Source: Parascedosporium putredinis (taxonomy: Eukaryota; Ascomycota; Sordariomycetes; Microascales; Microascaceae). From it: 64,000 nt of DNA. Each line of letters begins with the position of its first letter. The first letter of the stretch is position 1. Positions 59,950 through 64,000 of the stretch are shown in pieces. The stretch covers positions 2,356,001 to 2,420,000 of the forward strand of contig CASHTG010000015.1 of NCBI GenBank assembly GCA_949357655.1. Reading direction: 5' to 3'. The notes beneath the pieces are model-generated. The model saw nothing but the letters and a program-made list of their open reading frames with translations, was not told where the DNA came from and made no database searches. A program made the translations under genes and the position numbers.

Positions 59950-61299
59950 CTAGTCATCATCATCGTCGATGATGTTGCGCCTCCTAGCCCTTCCAGAATG
60001 ATCGCCGGATGCGCCTGGGCCAATATCGTCGTCTTCCTCTCCAGAGGCATCCTCCTCATCTGACACTTTCTTGGTCTTGGGCCTTTTGGATTTGGGCTTC
60101 TCATCTTCATCGTCATCATCATCGTCGAGCACTTCTTCATCCTCCTCATCGTCCTCTACTTCTTCCTCGTCATCGCTAGGCGCGATAAAATCATCCGCCA
60201 AGTCATAATCCTCCTGGAACCGCGCGCCAGCTGGGCGCTCATCGTCCGAGTCGTAGTCAGGCCGACGCCGCTTCGCCTTTCCGCCTCCCACTCCGCGCTT
60301 ACGCCCCGCTCCTGGAGCTCGCCGAGAACCTTCCAAATCATCAATCTGGAGCCCGCCGCGGCTATACCGAGAACCACCGTCCATCTTCGCCGCCACATTA
60401 TCGCGACGTCTCTGTGCCTTGACGCGTTCCTTCTCGGCCATTTCAGCAACCCTTCGCTGGAGCTCAGGGTCGTGTGTTGTCTTGATGATTCTACTAGCCT
60501 CATCTTGAGCCTTGGCCTCGCGCATGCGCATGGCCAGCCGTTGTAGGGCATCGTCTTCGAGGTCCTTATTGAGACGAACGGTGTACTCTTCGGCGATATG
60601 GCCCACGACGAGGAACAGTCCACTGCTCAAATGGGCTGCGGCTGCGTAGGAGTGCCCGTCCTGGAGCTCGTTGTAGGGCTTGTTGGGAGGGGGACCGTGG
60701 CCTTTTTCTGAATAGCAAAGTGTTGGTCCCCAACGGACATGCTCACAGAGCCGTCGCTCCATCTGTACATCATCGCGTTGCTCTTCAACTCCCCTGTTTC
60801 GGGATCGTTGTAATATCGTACCGCAATTTTCTTATTTCCGGTTTTCGCGTTCTCGACATCCCAGGTCGATGGCTCGAACGTCTTGGATTCGTAAGGTTCC
60901 GGTACAAACTTGATAAAGTCGGGTACTTTAAGGGATTGGATCTAGCGATAAATACGCGTGAGCATGAATTCTGTGCTGATGAAAATACCCGTTTGAGAAG
61001 AGAGAGAGGGAAAGAAGAAGGCCAAGAAAGAGCTGGGGGAGCCTGATGCTTACCGTGCCATCTTTTGATTTCGGCGCACGATGCCTGAAAACTTGGATAC
61101 TCGCGATCACTTTGTCCTGGTGGCGCGGGGCCTCGTCGTCGCTTCCATAGCCTCCAACATCATTTCCTCTCTCTGCGTCCGAATCAAGATCCTTGTCGCT
61201 CAGGACTTGAGCATTGGGGGAGCCGCCAGCATCATCCTCATCGCCGAAAAGGTCGTCGCCTTCGTCGACAAGATCAAGAGGTTCGTCGGAATCAGACAT
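59950..61299 (-). CDS. leo1: Paf1 complex subunit Leo1
   Basis: A component of the RNA polymerase II elongation complex Paf1C, supporting histone H2B ubiquitination and H3K4/K36 methylation. Exons are 61054-61299 and 59950-60941, with a 112-nt intron after APKSKDGT. The N-terminus is acidic (SDSDEPLDLVDEGDDLFGDE). The Leo1 core has VPDFIKFVPEPYESKTFEPS, KIAVRYYNDPETGELKSNAM, MYRWSDGSVSMSVGDQHF and LSSGLFLVVGHIAEEYTVRL, then KTTHDPELQRRVAEMAEKER. The C-terminus is a long charged tail: Arg/Lys-rich RKRGVGGGKAKRRRPDYDSD, then Asp/Glu runs, ending NIIDDDDD. One break is implied near 60688 (C run in ATVPPPNKPY). Leo1 is preferred over Rtf1 because the Plus3 domain is absent. The divergent neighbour is mob3. 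Confidence 0.93.
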
Positions 61300-62483
61300 G
61301 ATACTTTCTTGGTCTCTAAAGAACGCGCTGATGCAAGTGAGAGAAATGAATGTGGATCTATGGGTGTCGAAAAGTCGCGTTGGCCGATGCAAGAAATTGT
61401 TCGTAGATGGTTGATCCAGCACATACACAAGGCTGTCACTTGAATTGATAAGGCTCGTTCCTTCCTTCCTTCACACTAAAATCAACAAGGTTGGTCCAAG
61501 CTGTGCAGCAGACCACACCAACTGATAACACTTGTGTACTAGGTGAATGTCTAGTCTACTCGGAAAAGCTCCTCTAAGAACAAGGAAGAAGATAAGCAGC
61601 CAAAAAAGCAAAAGAGGATGAGAAAATCTTCGATATTCTTACACTAAATTAAATATCACTTTTTTATTTTTATTTTTTATAGTATATACTAAATCTTCTC
61701 CCCTTCATAATTTATAGCTGTTTGAGGAGAACAGAAGAGTTTGAAGAATGAAGGTATTTGCATTTATCATGGTAGGCCGCCTGCCAGCTGGTCTTGCAAT
61801 ATCTTGCCACTCAGGTTCGTCGATGAATCACATCAATCTGTTTGTGGGCCAGGTTTTAGGATTGACATTTCGGAGTGTCCCGCACTTTGCCCCTCGCCTA
61901 GCAAAGAAGGTACCTTGACCCCTCAGTCGAGACCATTCCTAAAAAGCTCCTAAAAAACAAGAGCCCTTTGCCCTTGGAGGACCCCGTCGGCTGGACCTAG
62001 ACCAACCGTCCGTGTGCGGGCTTGAAATGATGAGCGCTCCACGCTGTGACCTGTGGACCGCGGGGCAAGTGGCATCAATTGATCAAACGGCTCAATTGGA
62101 TTCGATGGTCCCCTACCCCCTTTCGCATGTCTCCTATTGAAATATCGTCTCTGGCTTCAAACACCCGCCACCTCTCATCCCTTCATATATCACACACGCC
62201 GCTAAAATCCCCATATCCTCGGTCGATCAGCCTGGCGCCAGCGAAACACAATATCTACTCCAGTGTCTGATCGCCAAAACGTCCTACCGCCTATTTTTAC
62301 CTCATCATCTGAGTCCGGTAGCAACTTTGCGTCACAATCACCGCCTCTTTGTGAGGTTTGGCGCCCAAAGTCGCAACCCCACACAGACTGTCTGTTGCCC
62401 ATCCATCACTTGCGTGCCCTCAGACCCCCTCCTCCCCTCCGTTTCACCGCGCCACGCGACCTTCTTCTCGGGTCGAACCAACA
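61300..62483. other. Divergent promoter, leo1 and mob3
   Basis: 1.2 kb containing an AT-rich tract at about 61640-61700 and a palindromic element at 62073-62084. No gene is supported. Confidence 0.55.
62073..62084. repeat. Dispersed palindromic element (ATCAATTGAT core)
   Basis: An exact CATCAATTGATC (core 62074-62083), about 400 bp upstream of the mob3 start. Confidence 0.6.
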
Positions 62484-64000
62484 ATGTCCAACCTATTTTC
62501 TGGAATGTGAGTTGTTCTCTAGTTTTTATCTCTTGTATCATGGGATGCTTTGTCCCAAACTGCCATATCTATGCCCGGCGCAACACTAGCTGCCCGAGGT
62601 CATGGAGCCCGGGTGAGCGCTCTCGGGTAGGACAAGAGGGCGGGCGACTATGGAAGGTCCGTCTCGAGTTTCTCGAGGAGTCTGAGTGTCCGCCGACCTG
62701 GGCCCAGCTAGGCACATGTCCGTTCCTAAATCTGATGAATTCCTAACCTCCCCTCCGCCTCCCCTTCCCTGCCCACCCTCTTGCGCATCACGCTTGGCTT
62801 GCGATCTTCCTTGCAAGGGCATATTGCAATTTAAAGCATGCGGCCCTCCTGCGGATGCTAGACCGACCACCGAGCTCCTGGCCCCTCGCGCCCCATCCTC
62901 GTCTCCTTTCCGCTGTCTTGCTCTCATCCAAGATATAGACAGTCCTACGGCTTGAGCTTGGCCGATCTCTGGGCACTTCTTGAGCTCGCATCAGTGGAGA
63001 AGCTGGAGATAAAGACAAGCATCCAATATATATATATATATATATACATATATGGGTCGCACATTTGTTTATTTCTCCTAACCTCGAATCAAGCCTGGCA
63101 CTAGATGACCCAGTTCACCGTCTTGAACTTGGCTTTCCATGATCTTGAACTAACACCCTTCTCCTCCAGAAACGCCCGCTTTCGCGGAGCTAGCACGAGA
63201 CCTCCTGGCCAAAACAGGAGCCCTACGGCTTCCGGCCAGCCTTCTCCTACTGCACTCCCCCAGCACGGAAACCATTCGTCCTCTAACCTTGCCCCCGTGT
63301 CCCCCTTTACCAACCTCACCTTCCTTATCGCAGACGATCGGCATGGATGAAGCTAGCGGAATCATGTCTACGGACGACGTCCTTAGCGCTTATGCGTTGC
63401 CCAAACCCCTGCCTCTCTGGCTCAACCCTTCCTATGCCAAGCATATCGTGAAGGGCAACTTCATGACGTTGAGTGCCCGCCCCAAGACAGTCGAGCAGGG
63501 TGAATGGACTGCCCACCAAGGTAAGCCCCAGCTCTTGGCGAGTGTAGGCGCGCACGTCGTCTTCGTCGACTCCTCTGCATCACGGTGACTAATATAGGCA
63601 TTGCCTACCTACAGTGGTCGAGCATTACCGAAACCTGTGGAATTTTGTCCGTGTCCTTCATGAGAAAGAGGATGACGGTACCACCATCTGCAACGCGACG
63701 ACGTGCCCGAAGATGTCGGCTGGGGCGTAAGTTTCGAGCATTATTCATGATGGGCCCTGGCCATCCCGGCACCGTCGTATCGTGTCTAACTAGCGGTGCC
63801 ACATAGAAACCACTCCTTCACGTGGCTGAACGCCCAGCGCGAGCCCGTCGAGCTGCCTGCTCACGAGTACATGACGCTCATGCAGAGATGGATCTCGGGC
63901 AAGATCGACGATACCAAGATCTTCCCGTCAGACCCCGCTGGTGTCTCATATGCTCACAACCCAGCCATCACCACCACCCCTCTCTCTCAGCTCTCCAATC
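62484..64000 (+). CDS. mob3: MOB-family protein Mob3/phocein, 3' end cut by window edge
   Basis: A STRIPAK-complex subunit; in filamentous fungi Mob3 is needed for hyphal fusion and sexual development. Exons are 62484-62506, 63170-63520, 63615-63726 and 63807 to the window end. Exon 1 (MSNLFSG) is separated by a long 663-nt intron from NARFRGASTRPPGQNRSP, a start I recognise from fungal Mob3. A Pro/Ser-rich linker leads to ASGIMSTDDVLSAYALPKP, LWLNPSYAKHIVKGNFMTLS, VVEHYRNLWNFVRVLHEKED, the zinc-site TTICNATTCPKMSAG, NHSFTWLNAQREPVELPAHE and YMTLMQRWISGKIDD. One break is implied near 63257 (C run). The reading stays open to base 64000 and the C-terminal part of the MOB domain is missing. It is phocein-type rather than Mob1/Mob2 from the linker and YMTLMQRW region. 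Confidence 0.92.
63026..63053. repeat. AT microsatellite in mob3 intron 1
   Basis: An AT repeat of about 21 bases plus a short CATATAT extension. It lies inside the proposed 663-nt first intron of mob3. Confidence 0.9.

Noticed and set aside
1..64000. Mass pseudogenisation or RIP as the cause of broken frames
   Set aside because: Breaks are one-base indels, not C-to-T stops, and hit essential genes whose protein sequence is otherwise well kept.
1..64000. CRISPR array, prophage or bacterial operon
   Set aside because: Introns, a tRNA intron, the dispersed 5S gene and the protein set are eukaryotic. No spaced direct repeats were seen.

Overview
The window is nuclear DNA of a filamentous ascomycete (Pezizomycotina), most likely a Sordariomycete close to Hypocreales. 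The evidence is compact genes with short GT-AG introns (about 50-220 nt, often with CTAAC-type branch points), a lone dispersed 5S rRNA gene, an intron-bearing tRNA-Tyr, and a protein set (MOB3, a WSC protein, a Mnn9-type mannosyltransferase, a Zn2Cys6 regulator, a cell-wall proline-rich protein) typical of that group. The order-level assignment is inference from remembered protein similarity.

Layout. 1-2 kb: minus-strand cell-wall proline-rich-type gene, cut by the left edge. 2-11.9 kb: about 10 kb with no gene I can support. 11.9-33.6 kb is gene-dense: PEX4, a Mnn9-type mannosyltransferase, YRA1, an unidentified mitochondrial-type protein, SHR3, a GPI-type WSC protein, tRNA-Tyr, REV1, a RED-like protein, URH1 and TPC1. 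36.5-45.8 kb: an uncharacterised acidic protein, a Zn2Cys6 regulator, ERB1 and a secreted SGNH/GDSL hydrolase. 47-48.3 kb: a poorly defined gene next to a 15-bp minisatellite. 48.3-54.2 kb: gene-poor. 54.2-64 kb: a patatin/TGL-type protein, 5S rRNA, an acyl-protein-thioesterase-like hydrolase, an APH-fold kinase-like protein, LEO1 and MOB3 (cut by the right edge).

The genes are mostly unrelated housekeeping functions: translesion synthesis, ribosome biogenesis, mRNA export, transcription elongation, peroxisomal ubiquitination, mannan synthesis, amino-acid permease folding and thiamine-pyrophosphate transport. I see no biosynthetic cluster, operon, CRISPR array or transposon.

The most important technical observation is that nearly every conserved gene is broken by single-base frameshifts, about fifty in total. 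Most sit in or beside short homopolymers and nearly all behave as one missing base. Because essential genes such as ERB1 are affected, I read these as base-calling or assembly errors, not pseudogenes. CDS coordinates below are gene spans read across those breaks.

The most interesting biological signals are a family of short palindromes (cores ATCAATTGAT and ATGGATCCAT) repeated in intergenic DNA, a patatin-family protein lacking the nucleophile serine, and an APH-fold protein lacking both catalytic aspartates.
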